64,000 nucleotides of DNA from Acetobacterium sp. KB-1 (GTDB lineage Bacteria > Bacillota > Clostridia > Eubacteriales > Eubacteriaceae): contig NZ_CP030040.1 of the NCBI RefSeq assembly GCF_003260995.1, positions 186,001 to 250,000 on the forward strand, written 5' to 3'. This document shows positions 17,480 to 27,674 of the stretch, in pieces; positions within the stretch are counted from its first letter, which is position 1; the number at the start of each line of letters is the position of its first letter. The position numbers and the translations under genes are program-made. The notes under the pieces are model-generated. The model was given only the letters and a program-made list of their open reading frames with translations, was not told where the DNA came from and did not search any database.

Positions 17480-18487
17480 ATGGATCACAATAAGAAAAAA
17501 GCATATTTAATTAATACAATCGCCATTGTTGCCACCTATCTCGTATTCTTTGTGTTAATTCAAACGAAAACCATGAATAATTATTTTGTCGGAATTGCTA
17601 TTATGACCTGCATTATGATTATCATGGCGATGAGTTTGAATATTGTTGCCGGTTTTTTAGGAGAAATGGCTTTAGGACACGCCGGTTTTATGGCCATTGG
17701 TGCTTATGCATCGGCCGTTTTTTCGATGGCTCTGGTCGATAGCGGCCTGCCATTGCCAAAGCTATTTATTCTTATTTTGGCCATGATAGTTGGTGGTGTT
17801 GTAGCCGGTATTTTTGGCTTCCTTATCGGGACACCAACATTGCGGTTGCGCGGTGACTACCTTGGCATTGTTACGATTGGTTTTTCTGAAATCATTCGAA
17901 TCTTTTTTATCAATTTCGGACCAACTGGTGGGGCGGCCGGTTTAAAAGGGATTACCAGACTGGTTAATTTTCATAATGTTTATTGGATTACAATTCTGGT
18001 CGCCATTCTGATCTTCACTTTGGGACGATCCAAACAGGGGCGAGCGATTATATCGATTCGGGAAGACGAGATTGCTGCCGAAGCGGCAGGAATTCCCACA
18101 ACGCGATATAAGGTATTGGGATTTTCGTTGGCAGCGTTTTTTGCCGGAATTGGCGGTGCCTTGTATGCGCACTACCAATCTTTTTTGGAGCCCAGTAAGT
18201 TTGGCTTCATGTTCTCCATTGAAATGTTTGTGATTGTCGTTTTAGGAGGACTGGGAAGCCTCACCGGCTCGATTATTTCAGCTATTGTTTTGACAGTATT
18301 ACCGGAAATGCTTCGCAGTTTTTCCGAGTATCGGCTACTAATTTATTCGCTAGTCTTGATTATCATGATGATTTTCCGGCCACAGGGAATTTTTGGACGA
18401 TCTGAATTCTCACTAACAGCTTTTATTGAATCACTGATCCAACGAAAAAAGGTTAAGAATTCTATTGACGGAGGTGAAGCATCATGA
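17480..18487 (+). CDS. livM: Branched-chain amino acid type ABC transporter permease LivM
   Basis: A 335-residue polytopic permease. The LivM pattern GFLGEMALGHAGFMAIGAYA is near residue 58. The cytoplasmic coupling loop is GRAIISIREDEIAAEAAGI near residue 188. The stop overlaps the livG start by 4 bases, so the permease and ATPase genes are translationally coupled. Confidence 0.94.
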   Translation: MDHNKKKAYLINTIAIVATYLVFFVLIQTKTMNNYFVGIAIMTCIMIIMAMSLNIVAGFLGEMALGHAGFMAIGAYASAVFSMALVDSGLPLPKLFILILAMIVGGVVAGIFGFLIGTPTLRLRGDYLGIVTIGFSEIIRIFFINFGPTGGAAGLKGITRLVNFHNVYWITILVAILIFTLGRSKQGRAIISIREDEIAAEAAGIPTTRYKVLGFSLAAFFAGIGGALYAHYQSFLEPSKFGFMFSIEMFVIVVLGGLGSLTGSIISAIVLTVLPEMLRSFSEYRLLIYSLVLIIMMIFRPQGIFGRSEFSLTAFIESLIQRKKVKNSIDGGEAS

Positions 18488-19242
18488 CCGTTTTATCAGC
18501 AAAAAATATAACCATGCAATTTGGCGGTTTAACTGCCGTTGATCAGTTTAATCTCGATCTGAGCGCCAACGAACTGGTTGGCCTGATCGGACCCAATGGC
18601 GCTGGGAAAACGACCATCTTCAATATGCTCACTGGAGTTTATGTGCCAACTGTGGGCGAGATTTTTCTAAATGATCAAAGTATTATTAAAAAGTCGGCCC
18701 ACGAAATCGTCAAACTGGGTGCGAGTCGAACCTTTCAGAATATCCGTTTGTTTAAAGATTTGACAGCAGTCGAAAATGTAAAGATAGCCTATCACAATTT
18801 TATCGATTACAATATGATTCAGGGAATGTTCAGAACCAAAAAATTCTGGGTGGAAGAAAAAAAAGCTCAAGAAGAATGTATGAAGTTGCTTGATATCTTT
18901 GATATGGGTGAGTATGCCGATACATTGGCTAAAAACCTGCCCTATGGACAGCAGCGAAAGCTTGAAATAGCCAGAGCCTTGGCTTCTGATCCAAAAGTAT
19001 TGATGTTAGATGAACCAGCGGCGGGAATGAACCCCAATGAAACGACCGAACTGATGGAAACCATCCACTTTATTAGAAATAAATTTGATATTACCGTTTT
19101 GCTTATTGAACATGATATGAAGTTGGTGATGGGGATTTGTGAACGAATCATTGTCGTGGATTATGGCAAAACGATTGCCGAAGGCACTCCGGATGAAATC
19201 AAGAACAACCCTGATGTTATTCGTGCTTATTTAGGTGATTAG
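18484..19242 (+). CDS. livG: ABC transporter ATP-binding protein LivG
   Basis: A 252-residue ATPase. Walker A is GPNGAGKT near residue 36. The insert typical of LivG follows, and the signature region is the degenerate LPYGQQRKLEIARAL. Walker B is VLMLDEPAAGMNP, and the switch His lies in LLIEHDMK. It partners with LivF encoded next. Confidence 0.95.
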   Translation: MTVLSAKNITMQFGGLTAVDQFNLDLSANELVGLIGPNGAGKTTIFNMLTGVYVPTVGEIFLNDQSIIKKSAHEIVKLGASRTFQNIRLFKDLTAVENVKIAYHNFIDYNMIQGMFRTKKFWVEEKKAQEECMKLLDIFDMGEYADTLAKNLPYGQQRKLEIARALASDPKVLMLDEPAAGMNPNETTELMETIHFIRNKFDITVLLIEHDMKLVMGICERIIVVDYGKTIAEGTPDEIKNNPDVIRAYLGD

Positions 19243-19252
19243 GAGGCCGCAG

Positions 19253-19957
19253 ATGCTTAAAGTAAAAGATTTAAATGTACACTACGGGAAAATTCATGCC
19301 ATTAAAGGCATTAGTTTTGAGGTGAATGAAGGTGAGATTGTTACCCTTATCGGAGCCAACGGCGCCGGTAAAACCACCATTCTACAGACTATTTCGGGAC
19401 TATTAAAACCCAGCGAAGGGATGGTATCCTTTGAAGGAGAGAATCTCAACAAGGTACCGGCCCATCAGATACCAATGATGGGAATCGCTCATGTTCCGGA
19501 AGGACGACGAATTTTTGCCGAAATGACGGTTTTGGAGAATCTTCAGATGGGCGCCTATATCAGGAAAGATAAGATTTCGATCCAGGAGGATATGGAAAAA
19601 ATATTTCTGAATTTTCCACGGCTAAAAGAGCGCATTAAACAAATTGCCGGAACCTTAAGTGGTGGCGAACAGCAAATGTTAGCGATGGGCCGGGCTTTGA
19701 TGACGCGACCCAAACTGATTCTTCTGGATGAGCCGTCAATGGGATTGGCTCCGCTGCTTGTTGATGAGATATTTAATATGATCCAAACAGTTAATGATGC
19801 CGGAACGACCGTATTGTTGGTGGAACAGAATGCTAACAAAGCTTTGCATATTGCCAATCGCGCTTATGTTCTGGAAACCGGATATATCAAACTTTCTGGT
19901 AATGCCAGAGATCTGCTGGTCAACCCGGAAGTTCAGCAAGCTTACTTAGGCGGCTGA
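19253..19957 (+). CDS. livF: ABC transporter ATP-binding protein LivF
   Basis: A 234-residue ATPase with Walker A GANGAGKT near residue 36, signature LSGGEQQMLAMGRAL and Walker B LILLDEPSMGLAP. The ATG at 19253 is chosen because TAGGAGG at 19241-19247 precedes it; the in-frame GTG at 19235 lies inside livG and lacks a site. Last gene of the transporter operon, followed by a terminator. Confidence 0.95.
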   Translation: MLKVKDLNVHYGKIHAIKGISFEVNEGEIVTLIGANGAGKTTILQTISGLLKPSEGMVSFEGENLNKVPAHQIPMMGIAHVPEGRRIFAEMTVLENLQMGAYIRKDKISIQEDMEKIFLNFPRLKERIKQIAGTLSGGEQQMLAMGRALMTRPKLILLDEPSMGLAPLLVDEIFNMIQTVNDAGTTVLLVEQNANKALHIANRAYVLETGYIKLSGNARDLLVNPEVQQAYLGG

Positions 19958-19960
19958 GCG

Positions 19961-19990
19961 AAAAAACTGTCTCTATCGAGGCAGTTTTTT
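19961..19990 (+). terminator. Intrinsic terminator of the ABC transporter operon
   Basis: A 12-base-pair stem (19962-19973 with 19978-19989, one G-U pair), a TATC loop and six T residues on the 3' side, directly after the livF stop. Confidence 0.85.
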
Positions 19991-20064
19991 AATGAGGTGC
20001 TTCATCTTTAATAAAATTGACTGCATACACCGATAATATTTCTTAAACACCTTGATTTTCATCC

Positions 20065-20093
20065 TTGATATGGAAATATACCTATGATATACT
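20065..20093 (+). promoter_or_regulatory. Promoter of tig-clpP-clpX
   Basis: TTGATA at 20065-20070 and TATACT at 20088-20093 are 17 bases apart, about 50 bases before tig. No CtsR- or HrcA-type operator was recognised nearby. Confidence 0.65.
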
Positions 20094-20143
20094 GTTAAAA
20101 TTGAATGTGAATATAATTTATAGTGAAAGATACGGAGGATAAC

Positions 20144-21442
20144 ATGAGTGCTACAGTAGAAAGTATTGAAAAAAATATCGCCACCTTAAAAATTGAAATT
20201 AGTCCGGAGGAATACTCACAGGCTGTCAAAAAGTCCTATGATAAAAATAAAAAACGTTTTTCAGTTCCAGGATTCAGAAAAGGAAAAGTTCCTAAACAGG
20301 TAATTGAATCCTATTATGGTAAAAATGTATTTATGGAAGATGCCATCGATTTTGCCTTTGCGCCAGCTTATACCAGTGCATTGGAAGAAACTGAAATTAA
20401 ACCGGTAACCCGCCCTGATCTTGAGAATATTGAAAAGATCAGTGAAGAAGAAGGTGCTACTTTTATTGTTAAGGTTGGTGTTAAACCTGAGATTAAATTG
20501 GGTGAATACAAAGGCGCTGAAGTGGATTCTTTAGAAGCTGTGATTACCGCCGAAGAGATGGCTGAAGAACTTGCTAAAATGCAAGATCAAAATGCTCGCT
20601 TGGTTACCTTAGAAACCGGCGAAGTCAAAGATGGTGCAACAGTAACCATTGATTATGAAGGATTTTTAAATGATGAGCCATTTATTGGCGGTAAAGATAC
20701 CGATCATGAGCTGGTTATTGGTAGTGGTGCCTTTATTCCAGGTTTTGAAGAGCAATTAATTGGCGTCCAAATCGGTGAAGAAACAACCGTTAATGTGACC
20801 TTCCCGGATGAATACCATGCTGAAAACCTTAAAGGTCAAGCGGTAGTGTTTAAAGTAGCAGTCAAGGGAATCAAAGAAAAAGAATTGCCGGAACTCGATG
20901 ACGATTTCGCCAAAGATACCAGCGAATTTGACACGTTGGATGAACTCAAAGCAGATGTTGAAGCACGTTTGAAAGACGCTAAGACTGCCGAACTAAGAAA
21001 AGCGGCAGAAATAGCAGCGGTTAATTTTGCCGTCGAAAATGCCGAAATTGATGTTCCTTATTTAATGATTGAAGAAGAAGTGGACAATAATCTGCAAAAC
21101 TTTGAATCGCAAATGAAACAACAGGGAATTTCGTTAGATGACTATTTTAAATTTACCAATGTTAATCGCGATGAGTTTAGAGAAAATCTGAAAGAAGATG
21201 CGGAAAGAAATATAAAAACCGAATTGATTCTTTCGAAAATTGGTGAAATAGAAGCGTTAGAAGCAACTGATGAAGAAATGGATGAAGAAATAAAAGTGTT
21301 TGCAGATGCCTATGGTCATGACTTTGAAGACTATAAAAAAGGCCTTCAGGAAAGAATGCTAGACTATATCAAGGCAAACATTATTAGAAGAAAGACAGTG
21401 GAAATGCTGGTAGATGTAGCTACTACTAATATTTCTGAGTAA
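20144..21442 (+). CDS. tig: Trigger factor, ribosome-bound chaperone and prolyl isomerase
   Basis: A 432-residue protein with the three trigger-factor parts. The ribosome-binding N-domain contains the signature GFRKGKVPK near residue 45. A central FKBP-like domain contains VTIDYEGFLNDEPFIGG. A helical C-terminal domain makes the chaperone cradle. The ATG at 20144 has ACGGAGGA just upstream; the GTG at 20123 precedes that site. Followed by clpP and clpX, the standard Firmicute order. Confidence 0.96.
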   Translation: MSATVESIEKNIATLKIEISPEEYSQAVKKSYDKNKKRFSVPGFRKGKVPKQVIESYYGKNVFMEDAIDFAFAPAYTSALEETEIKPVTRPDLENIEKISEEEGATFIVKVGVKPEIKLGEYKGAEVDSLEAVITAEEMAEELAKMQDQNARLVTLETGEVKDGATVTIDYEGFLNDEPFIGGKDTDHELVIGSGAFIPGFEEQLIGVQIGEETTVNVTFPDEYHAENLKGQAVVFKVAVKGIKEKELPELDDDFAKDTSEFDTLDELKADVEARLKDAKTAELRKAAEIAAVNFAVENAEIDVPYLMIEEEVDNNLQNFESQMKQQGISLDDYFKFTNVNRDEFRENLKEDAERNIKTELILSKIGEIEALEATDEEMDEEIKVFADAYGHDFEDYKKGLQERMLDYIKANIIRRKTVEMLVDVATTNISE

Positions 21443-21469
21443 TAAATAAGAAAGCAGGAAAATATATTC

Positions 21470-22087
21470 ATGCTAACAAGTAAAACAACTCAATCATTAA
21501 TTTCTAACAATCTAGTACCCATGGTCGTTGAACAGACAGGCCGGGGCGAACGATCATATGATCTGTTTTCAAGGTTGTTAAAAGAACGGATTATCTTTTT
21601 AAATGGCGAAATAAACGAAAATCTGTCGTCGCTGATTGTTGGACAATTGATTTTCTTAGAAGCAGATAATGCTGAAAAAGATATTCAAATCTACATCAAC
21701 AGTCCCGGCGGGTCAGTTACAGCGGGGCTTGCCATCTACGATACGATGAACTATATCCGCTGTAATGTTTCCACTATTTGTGTGGGTTTGGCGGCATCGA
21801 TGGGGGCGTTTTTATTGGCGGCCGGTGAAAAAGGAAAGCGCTTTTCCCTGCCAAATAGTGAGATTATGATTCATCAACCTCTTGGGGGTGCCCAGGGTCA
21901 AAGTACGGATGTGGAAATTTATGCAAAACGTCTGATCAAAACACGAGAAAAACTAAATTTAATACTTAGCGAGCAGACCGGGCAACCCCTGGAAACTATT
22001 GCTAAAGATACTGATCGCGATAATTTTATGGATCCTGACGAAGCCAAGGCCTACGGATTGATTGATGAGATCATTGTGTCGAGATAG
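21470..22087 (+). CDS. clpP: ATP-dependent Clp protease proteolytic subunit ClpP
   Basis: A 205-residue serine protease subunit that forms the ClpXP chamber. The catalytic Ser is at residue 110 in GLAASMGAF and the catalytic His at 135 in [10 protein letters not shown]; the Asp lies in the [18 protein letters not shown] stretch. clpX follows after 11 bases. Confidence 0.97.
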   Translation: MLTSKTTQSLISNNLVPMVVEQTGRGERSYDLFSRLLKERIIFLNGEINENLSSLIVGQLIFLEADNAEKDIQIYINSPGGSVTAGLAIYDTMNYIRCNVSTICVGLAASMGAFLLAAGEKGKRFSLPNSEIMIHQPLGGAQGQSTDVEIYAKRLIKTREKLNLILSEQTGQPLETIAKDTDRDNFMDPDEAKAYGLIDEIIVSR

Positions 22088-22098
22088 GAGGCTTAAAA

Positions 22099-23370
22099 AT
22101 GGCAAGAAATGAAGATAGCATCGAAAATGCGCGATGTTCCTTTTGTGGTAAAAGCCAATCTCAGGTAAAACGGATGGTTGCAGGACCAGGCGTCTATATT
22201 TGCAATGAATGTATTGAACTCTGTGAAGAAATCATGGATGTGGACAGTATGCCTGAAGACATTGTCTTTGACGATGTTCCCAAACCGAAAGAGATCAAGC
22301 AAAAATTGAGTGAGTATGTGATTGCTCAAAATCGCGCCAAGCGAGCGCTGGCAGTGGCTGTTTACAATCACTACAAGCGGATTACCGCGATGGACGAAAA
22401 TGATGCGGAAGTAGAATTGCAAAAAAGTAATATTCTTTTAATTGGACCTACTGGATCTGGAAAAACCCTTTTAGCCCAAACACTGGCTCGGGTTTTAAAT
22501 GTTCCTTTTGCAATTGCTGATGCCACCTCGTTAACTGAAGCGGGCTACGTTGGTGAGGATGTGGAAAACATTTTGTTAAAACTTCTTCAGGCCGCTAATT
22601 TTGATGTTGCCAAGGCTGAAAAAGGTATTATTTACATCGATGAGATCGATAAAATTGCCAGAAAAGGTGATAATCCTTCGATCACTCGAGATGTTAGTGG
22701 TGAGGGTGTTCAACAGGCACTTTTAAAAATATTAGAGGGCACAGTGGCTAATGTTCCGCCTCAAGGTGGACGTAAACATCCCCATCAGGATTTTATCCAG
22801 ATTAATACCAATAATATTTTATTTATTTGTGGTGGGGCATTTGATGGCATGGACAAGGTCATTGAACAGCGAACGGAAAAAAGTTCGATGGGCTTTGGAG
22901 CAGATATTCGCAGTTCCAAAGAAAAAATCGAAGATGATAATCTAAGTTCTGTACAACCCCAGGATCTGCTAAAGTATGGACTGATTCCAGAGTTTATTGG
23001 ACGAATCCCGGTGATCGCCTCACTTGAACACCTGGATGAAGAGTCATTGATTCAAATACTCACAGAACCGCGAAACGCATTGGTAAAACAATATATTAAA
23101 ATGTTTCGAATCGAAGGGGTTGAGTTGGAATTCCATCAGGATGCCCTGGTAGCGATTGCCAAAAAAGCCATGGATACCAAAACTGGTGCCAGAGGTCTTC
23201 GGGGGATCATCGAGAATATTATGCTCGATATTATGTTTGAAGTACCTTCCAATGAAAATATTGAAAAAGTAATCATCACTAAAGAAGTGGTTGAGAAACA
23301 AGTTGAACCGATTATGATTTTAGGACAAAAAAATGATAGCAAAACTAATAAAAATGATGTAGTATCTTAG
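22099..23370 (+). CDS. clpX: ATP-dependent Clp protease ATPase subunit ClpX
   Basis: A 423-residue AAA+ unfoldase. The N-terminal zinc domain has four cysteines (CSFCGKSQ and CNECIELC). Walker A is GPTGSGKT near residue 116 and Walker B is [11 protein letters not shown]. The pore-loop region and the sensor-2 motif GARGLR are present. It feeds substrates to ClpP encoded upstream. A structured terminator follows. Confidence 0.97.
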   Translation: MARNEDSIENARCSFCGKSQSQVKRMVAGPGVYICNECIELCEEIMDVDSMPEDIVFDDVPKPKEIKQKLSEYVIAQNRAKRALAVAVYNHYKRITAMDENDAEVELQKSNILLIGPTGSGKTLLAQTLARVLNVPFAIADATSLTEAGYVGEDVENILLKLLQAANFDVAKAEKGIIYIDEIDKIARKGDNPSITRDVSGEGVQQALLKILEGTVANVPPQGGRKHPHQDFIQINTNNILFICGGAFDGMDKVIEQRTEKSSMGFGADIRSSKEKIEDDNLSSVQPQDLLKYGLIPEFIGRIPVIASLEHLDEESLIQILTEPRNALVKQYIKMFRIEGVELEFHQDALVAIAKKAMDTKTGARGLRGIIENIMLDIMFEVPSNENIEKVIITKEVVEKQVEPIMILGQKNDSKTNKNDVVS

Positions 23371-23382
23371 ATTTATTATAGG

Positions 23383-23451
23383 GCCGTTCAAAAGACCAAC
23401 TACTCTTTGGTATTTAATACCGTGTATTTGAAATTTTGCGCGGCTTTTTTT
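23383..23451 (+). terminator. Complex terminator after clpX
   Basis: GCCG plus TTCAAA (23383-23392) can pair with TTTGAA (23427-23432) and CGGC (23441-23444). This encloses a smaller perfect hairpin (GGTAT/ATACC, 23409-23421). Seven T residues follow. The branched shape is unusual, so the call is moderate. Confidence 0.5.
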
Positions 23452-23461
23452 AAAGTTTGGC

Positions 23462-23491
23462 TTATCAGAAATAGTAAAATACTATTATAAT
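23462..23491 (+). promoter_or_regulatory. Candidate promoter of lon
   Basis: A perfect TATAAT at 23486-23491 with a weak TTATCA at 23462-23467, 18 bases apart, 24 bases before the chosen lon start. Confidence 0.5.
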
Positions 23492-23515
23492 AAAAGCGGT
23501 AAGGAGTTGATTAAT

Positions 23516-25900
23516 TTGAGTATCGAAAAAAAAGAAATTCCGGAAGAAAATACTGACCCGATCGGTCTGACTGAACCGGAGCTATTTGTTCAGGAAAAAG
23601 AAACCCTGCCACTCATACCGCTACGGGGAATGAGTGTGTTTCCAGGTATGGTGGTTCATTTTGATGTGGGCCGAGAAAAGTCTGTCAAAGCGTTAGAAGC
23701 TGCGATGGAGCGGGACCAGATGGCATTTTTAGTCACCCAAAAGGAAGTCATCAAAGAAGATATCAACCCGGATGACTTTTATCGTATTGGTTGCAGAGTC
23801 AAGGTCAAACAATTGCTTAAAATGCCAGATAATCTTGTCAGAGTTCTGGTTGAAGTTCAGGAAAGACGGGAAATTGTCGAATTTGAAAGCTTGGATCCCT
23901 ATTTTCTAGTTACCACCAGACCGGTTCGTTCGGTGTACTATGATACAAAAGAGAATCGCACATTAGTCCGAATGATTCGAGAGTCGTTTGCCAATTATAT
24001 GAATGTGACCCGGAAGGTCGCTACCGATCTGATTCTGGCAATGGATTCCTTGGATGATCCCGATCAGCTGATTGATATTATCGGCGCCAATTTGTTTTTA
24101 GATCTGGAAGATAGCCAGCGACTGATCCAGGAAACCGATGTGAATAAACGATTGGTGCTGACTTATGAAATTCTAGTCGAAGAAGTGGAAATGATTAAGA
24201 TTGAACACAATATCGACGAAAAAGTTCGCAGTGAAATGTATAAGCACCAGCGGGAGTATTATCTTCGGGAACAGATAAAAGTGATTCAAAATGAATTAGG
24301 AGAAGGCGACGTTCAAAATGAACTGGATGTTTATCGGGAACGATTGGCCGCCCTGGATGTTGCCGATGAGGTTCGGGATAAGGTTTTAGGAGAGCTTAAC
24401 CGATTAAATAAAGTACCACAGGGTTCTTCTGAAGCGGGGTTAATTCAGACTTATGTGGAATGGATACTCGATCTTCCCTGGAATACATTAACCGAAGAAA
24501 CCATCGATGTTTCAATTGCCAGAAAAATATTGGATGAAGATCATTACGCCTTAAAAAAGGTAAAGGAGCGAATACTGGAGTATATCTCAGTGCTCCAGCT
24601 TTCAAAAAGCTTGAAATCACCAATAATCTGTCTGGTGGGACCACCTGGAGTGGGTAAAACATCGATCGCAAAATCTATTGCCCGGGCACTTAACCGTGAA
24701 TATGTTCGGATGTCATTGGGCGGGATGCGGGATGAAGCTGAAATACGAGGTCATCGACGAACCTATATTGGTGCTATTCCCGGACGGATTCTTTACAACA
24801 TTAAAAAATGCGGAACCCGGAATCCACTGTTTTTACTGGATGAGATTGATAAGTTGGGACAGGATTTCAATGGTGACCCGGCCTCAGCACTTTTAGAAGT
24901 GTTAGATCCAGAGCAAAATAATACCTTTACCGATCACTATCTGGAACTGCCTTTTGACTTATCCCAGGTACTTTTCTTGACAACGGCCAATTCGTTATCA
25001 AGTATTCCCAGGCCACTACTGGATCGTATGGAAATCATTGAAGTAAACGGCTATGTTGAAAGTGAAAAAGTAGAAATAGCGCAGCGTTATCTAATTCCAA
25101 AACAATTAGAAATTCATGGGTTAAAAAAATCGACCTGTAAATTTAGTGAAGCGGTGATTAAAAATACCATTGAGTATTACACCAGAGAGTCCGGTGTCCG
25201 GGAACTGGAGCGAAAAATTGCCCAGGTTTGTCGGGTCGCCGCCAAAGAAATTGTTGAGCATAAGAAAAAAAGTATCAGCATTACCCAGAAGAACCTGGAA
25301 AAATTCTTAGGAAAGCATCGTTACTCCTTTGATACCGTTGGTGACAAAAAAGAAGTCGGTCTGGTCAATGGTTTAGCCTGGACACCAGTTGGTGGCGATA
25401 CCCTGCAAATTGAAGTGATTGTTGTCGATGGGACTGGAAAGATTGAAATTACCGGTCAGCTTGGTGATGTCATGAAAGAATCTGTCAAAGCGGGCATTAG
25501 TTACATTCGTTCTCAGGCTGCGGTGTTGGGGATCGAGTCAGATTTTTACTCTAAAAAAGATATTCATCTCCATGTGCCAGAGGGTGCCGTCCCTAAGGAT
25601 GGTCCATCGGCAGGGATCACCGTTACGACAGCCCTGATTTCATCACTGACCAATACGCCAGTGCCGCAAAATTTAGCGATGACCGGGGAAATAACTCTGA
25701 GCGGTCGAGTTCTGCCAATTGGTGGACTGCGGGAAAAATTGACAGCCGCCCATCGCGCCGGAATCAAAGAAATTATTTTACCAAAAGAAAATGAAAAAGA
25801 TCTGGAAGATGTCCCAAATGTCGTTTTGGAGGCTTTACATATTCAGTCTGTTTCAAAAATGAGCGAGGTTACAAAAATCGTCTTTAAACAGTTACAATAA
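23516..25900 (+). CDS. lon: ATP-dependent protease Lon
   Basis: A 794-residue cytosolic AAA+ serine protease. The N-terminal substrate domain contains LPLIPLRGMSVFPGM. Walker A GPPGVGKT is near residue 374. The protease domain has catalytic Ser 698 in GPSAGIT and Lys 741 in GGLREKL. A TTG start at 23516 is chosen, nine bases behind AAGGAG at 23501-23506. The TTG at 23507 directly touches that site and is unlikely. The lon-engB order is common in Firmicutes. Confidence 0.96.
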   Translation: MSIEKKEIPEENTDPIGLTEPELFVQEKETLPLIPLRGMSVFPGMVVHFDVGREKSVKALEAAMERDQMAFLVTQKEVIKEDINPDDFYRIGCRVKVKQLLKMPDNLVRVLVEVQERREIVEFESLDPYFLVTTRPVRSVYYDTKENRTLVRMIRESFANYMNVTRKVATDLILAMDSLDDPDQLIDIIGANLFLDLEDSQRLIQETDVNKRLVLTYEILVEEVEMIKIEHNIDEKVRSEMYKHQREYYLREQIKVIQNELGEGDVQNELDVYRERLAALDVADEVRDKVLGELNRLNKVPQGSSEAGLIQTYVEWILDLPWNTLTEETIDVSIARKILDEDHYALKKVKERILEYISVLQLSKSLKSPIICLVGPPGVGKTSIAKSIARALNREYVRMSLGGMRDEAEIRGHRRTYIGAIPGRILYNIKKCGTRNPLFLLDEIDKLGQDFNGDPASALLEVLDPEQNNTFTDHYLELPFDLSQVLFLTTANSLSSIPRPLLDRMEIIEVNGYVESEKVEIAQRYLIPKQLEIHGLKKSTCKFSEAVIKNTIEYYTRESGVRELERKIAQVCRVAAKEIVEHKKKSISITQKNLEKFLGKHRYSFDTVGDKKEVGLVNGLAWTPVGGDTLQIEVIVVDGTGKIEITGQLGDVMKESVKAGISYIRSQAAVLGIESDFYSKKDIHLHVPEGAVPKDGPSAGITVTTALISSLTNTPVPQNLAMTGEITLSGRVLPIGGLREKLTAAHRAGIKEIILPKENEKDLEDVPNVVLEALHIQSVSKMSEVTKIVFKQLQ

Positions 25901-25936
25901 AGAGATTGACCAGACTCCCAGGAAATGGAGAACGTA

Positions 25937-26521
25937 ATGAAAGTAACAAAAGCAGAGATTGTCATCAGTGCTGTGGCGGAAGCTCAGTACCCGGATGACA
26001 ATCTACCAGAAATAGTGCTGCTGGGGCGTTCAAATGTTGGAAAGTCAACCTTTGTTAACACCTTGATTGAACGTCGCAGACTGGCACGAACCAGCTCTCA
26101 ACCGGGAAAAACCCAAACCATGAATTTCTATCGGATTAATGACCGGTTTCACTTTGTCGATATGCCCGGATACGGCTATGCCAAAGCTTCAAAAACGGAA
26201 CGGGAAAAATGGGGAAAAATGATTGAGAAATACTTAAGAAACAGAGAAAATGTCGCAATGATTTTTCAGCTTATTGACTCCCGGCATGATCCTTCCGAAG
26301 ACGATTTGCTGATGTATGAATGGTTGGTCCATTACGGTCTTAATCCCATGATTATCGGCACCAAGGCGGATAAAATATCAAAAACTAATCAAAAAAAATC
26401 ACTTAGCCATATTGCCAAATCATTGAATCTGAGAAGTTCCCGGGAAGTGATTCTTTTTTCAGCAGAAACAAAGCTGGGTAAGGAAGAAGTTTGGGAACAC
26501 ATTGAAAAGGTCTTAAAGTAA
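25937..26521 (+). CDS. engB: Ribosome-biogenesis GTPase EngB (YsxC)
   Basis: A GTPase of about 194 residues needed for 50S subunit assembly. G1 is GRSNVGKST, G2 lies around SSQPGKTQT, G3 is DMPGYGYA, and G4 is GTKADKI. The ATG at 25937 has GGAG six bases upstream; the in-frame ATG at 25925 overlaps that site. It lies 36 bases after lon. Confidence 0.95.
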   Translation: MKVTKAEIVISAVAEAQYPDDNLPEIVLLGRSNVGKSTFVNTLIERRRLARTSSQPGKTQTMNFYRINDRFHFVDMPGYGYAKASKTEREKWGKMIEKYLRNRENVAMIFQLIDSRHDPSEDDLLMYEWLVHYGLNPMIIGTKADKISKTNQKKSLSHIAKSLNLRSSREVILFSAETKLGKEEVWEHIEKVLK

Positions 26522-26600
26522 AAAAGGGCTTCCTGATGGGATACAAGCAGATGACTACGTTAGAATGATCGAACTGATCTGAACTTTGCGTTGTTGTCTT

Positions 26601-26634
26601 GGAAAAAGCTTCCTATTAGCAGGAAGCTTTTTCC
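26601..26634 (+). terminator. Terminator hairpin after engB
   Basis: A perfect 14-base-pair stem (26601-26614 with 26621-26634) around ATTAGC. The outer part is AAAAA/TTTTT, so the inner GC-richer stem followed by T5 can act as an intrinsic terminator in either direction. It sits 80 bases after engB and 31 before queG. Confidence 0.75.
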
Positions 26635-26665
26635 AGTTCTGCGGTGATTAGAAATGAGGTAAACG

Positions 26666-27598
26666 ATGACTGAAGAAAAAATTCGGTGTTTGGCAAAACA
26701 ACTCGAAATCGATCTTGTTGGTTTTTTTGCGGTGGAACCGCTAACAGAATGTCTACCTCATTTGCTCAAGCGTCACCAGGCTGGATTATCCACTGGTTTT
26801 GAGGGGGGAGTGCCCATTGAAAGGATTGATTATCGCAGCGCCTATCCGTTTGCAAAAGCGGGGATTGTTATCGGTGTCAATAACTATCAGACCTTTGAGG
26901 GAATCGTGGATGGTCAACTGCGTGGTCATTTTGCTTCAGTTAGCTGGGGAGAAGATTATCATCGGGTGTTGAGGCGAAAAATGAATGAATTGATGCAAGC
27001 CATAAACGATGAACGGCAAAATTCAGGAGAATTACCGATGAATTATCAGGTGTTTGTTGATAATAGTCCGTTAGTTGATCGGGGATCGGCTTACCGTGCC
27101 GGTTTGGGCTTTTTCGGTAAAAACAATTGTCTGATCAATCACCATTTCGGTTCGTTTTTCTTTATCGGACAAATACTGGTGGATACTTACATTACCTTTA
27201 CAAAACCCCAATTGGTTGAAAATGGCTGTGGTACTTGTCGACGCTGCCTGGATGTTTGCCCCAATCAAGCCCTCGGCGAAGGCTTCAGCCTGGATCCGTC
27301 AAGATGTATTTCATATCTTACGCAAAAGAAATCCCTTACACCCGATGAAGAAAACCGGATCAGCACCTATCTCTATGGATGTGATCTTTGCCAGCAGGTG
27401 TGTCCCTACAACCAGGACCTGAAGAAAACGCGGGAGAAAGCCTTTTGGATTGAAGCAGAGACCGCCTCGCCACCGCTGTCAGAAATTCTGATGTTGACGA
27501 ACAGGGACTATAAAATTCGTTATGGAAAAACAGCAAGTGGATGGCGGGGTAAAAAAAATCTTATGCGAAATGCCCAACTAATCCTAAAAAAGGCATGA
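26666..27598 (+). CDS. queG: Epoxyqueuosine reductase QueG
   Basis: Catalyses the cobalamin-dependent last step of queuosine synthesis on tRNA. The 310-residue protein shows the family segment VDNSPLVDRGSAYRAGLGFFGKN near residue 132; this contains the catalytic Asp region. Two [4Fe-4S] motifs follow: CGTCRRCLDVCP near residue 188 and CDLCQQVCPYN near 239. ATG 26666 has a GAGG upstream. Confidence 0.93.
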   Translation: MTEEKIRCLAKQLEIDLVGFFAVEPLTECLPHLLKRHQAGLSTGFEGGVPIERIDYRSAYPFAKAGIVIGVNNYQTFEGIVDGQLRGHFASVSWGEDYHRVLRRKMNELMQAINDERQNSGELPMNYQVFVDNSPLVDRGSAYRAGLGFFGKNNCLINHHFGSFFFIGQILVDTYITFTKPQLVENGCGTCRRCLDVCPNQALGEGFSLDPSRCISYLTQKKSLTPDEENRISTYLYGCDLCQQVCPYNQDLKKTREKAFWIEAETASPPLSEILMLTNRDYKIRYGKTASGWRGKKNLMRNAQLILKKA

Positions 27599-27614
27599 AT
27601 AATTGCAGATTAAG

Positions 27615-27623
27615 TGTTATAAT
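27615..27623 (+). promoter_or_regulatory. Extended -10 promoter for gltX
   Basis: TGTTATAAT is a perfect extended -10 element (TGN followed by TATAAT) about 50 bases before gltX. No good -35 box is seen, as is usual for extended -10 promoters. Confidence 0.5.
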
Positions 27624-27674
27624 AATTAAGTTAAAGAACTTTTTATATTTATTTTAGTTAAACATGGAGGAAAA

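Noticed and set aside
26522-26665. Small RNA or small gene between engB and queG
   Set aside because: Only a terminator-type hairpin was found; no open frame or known RNA pattern.
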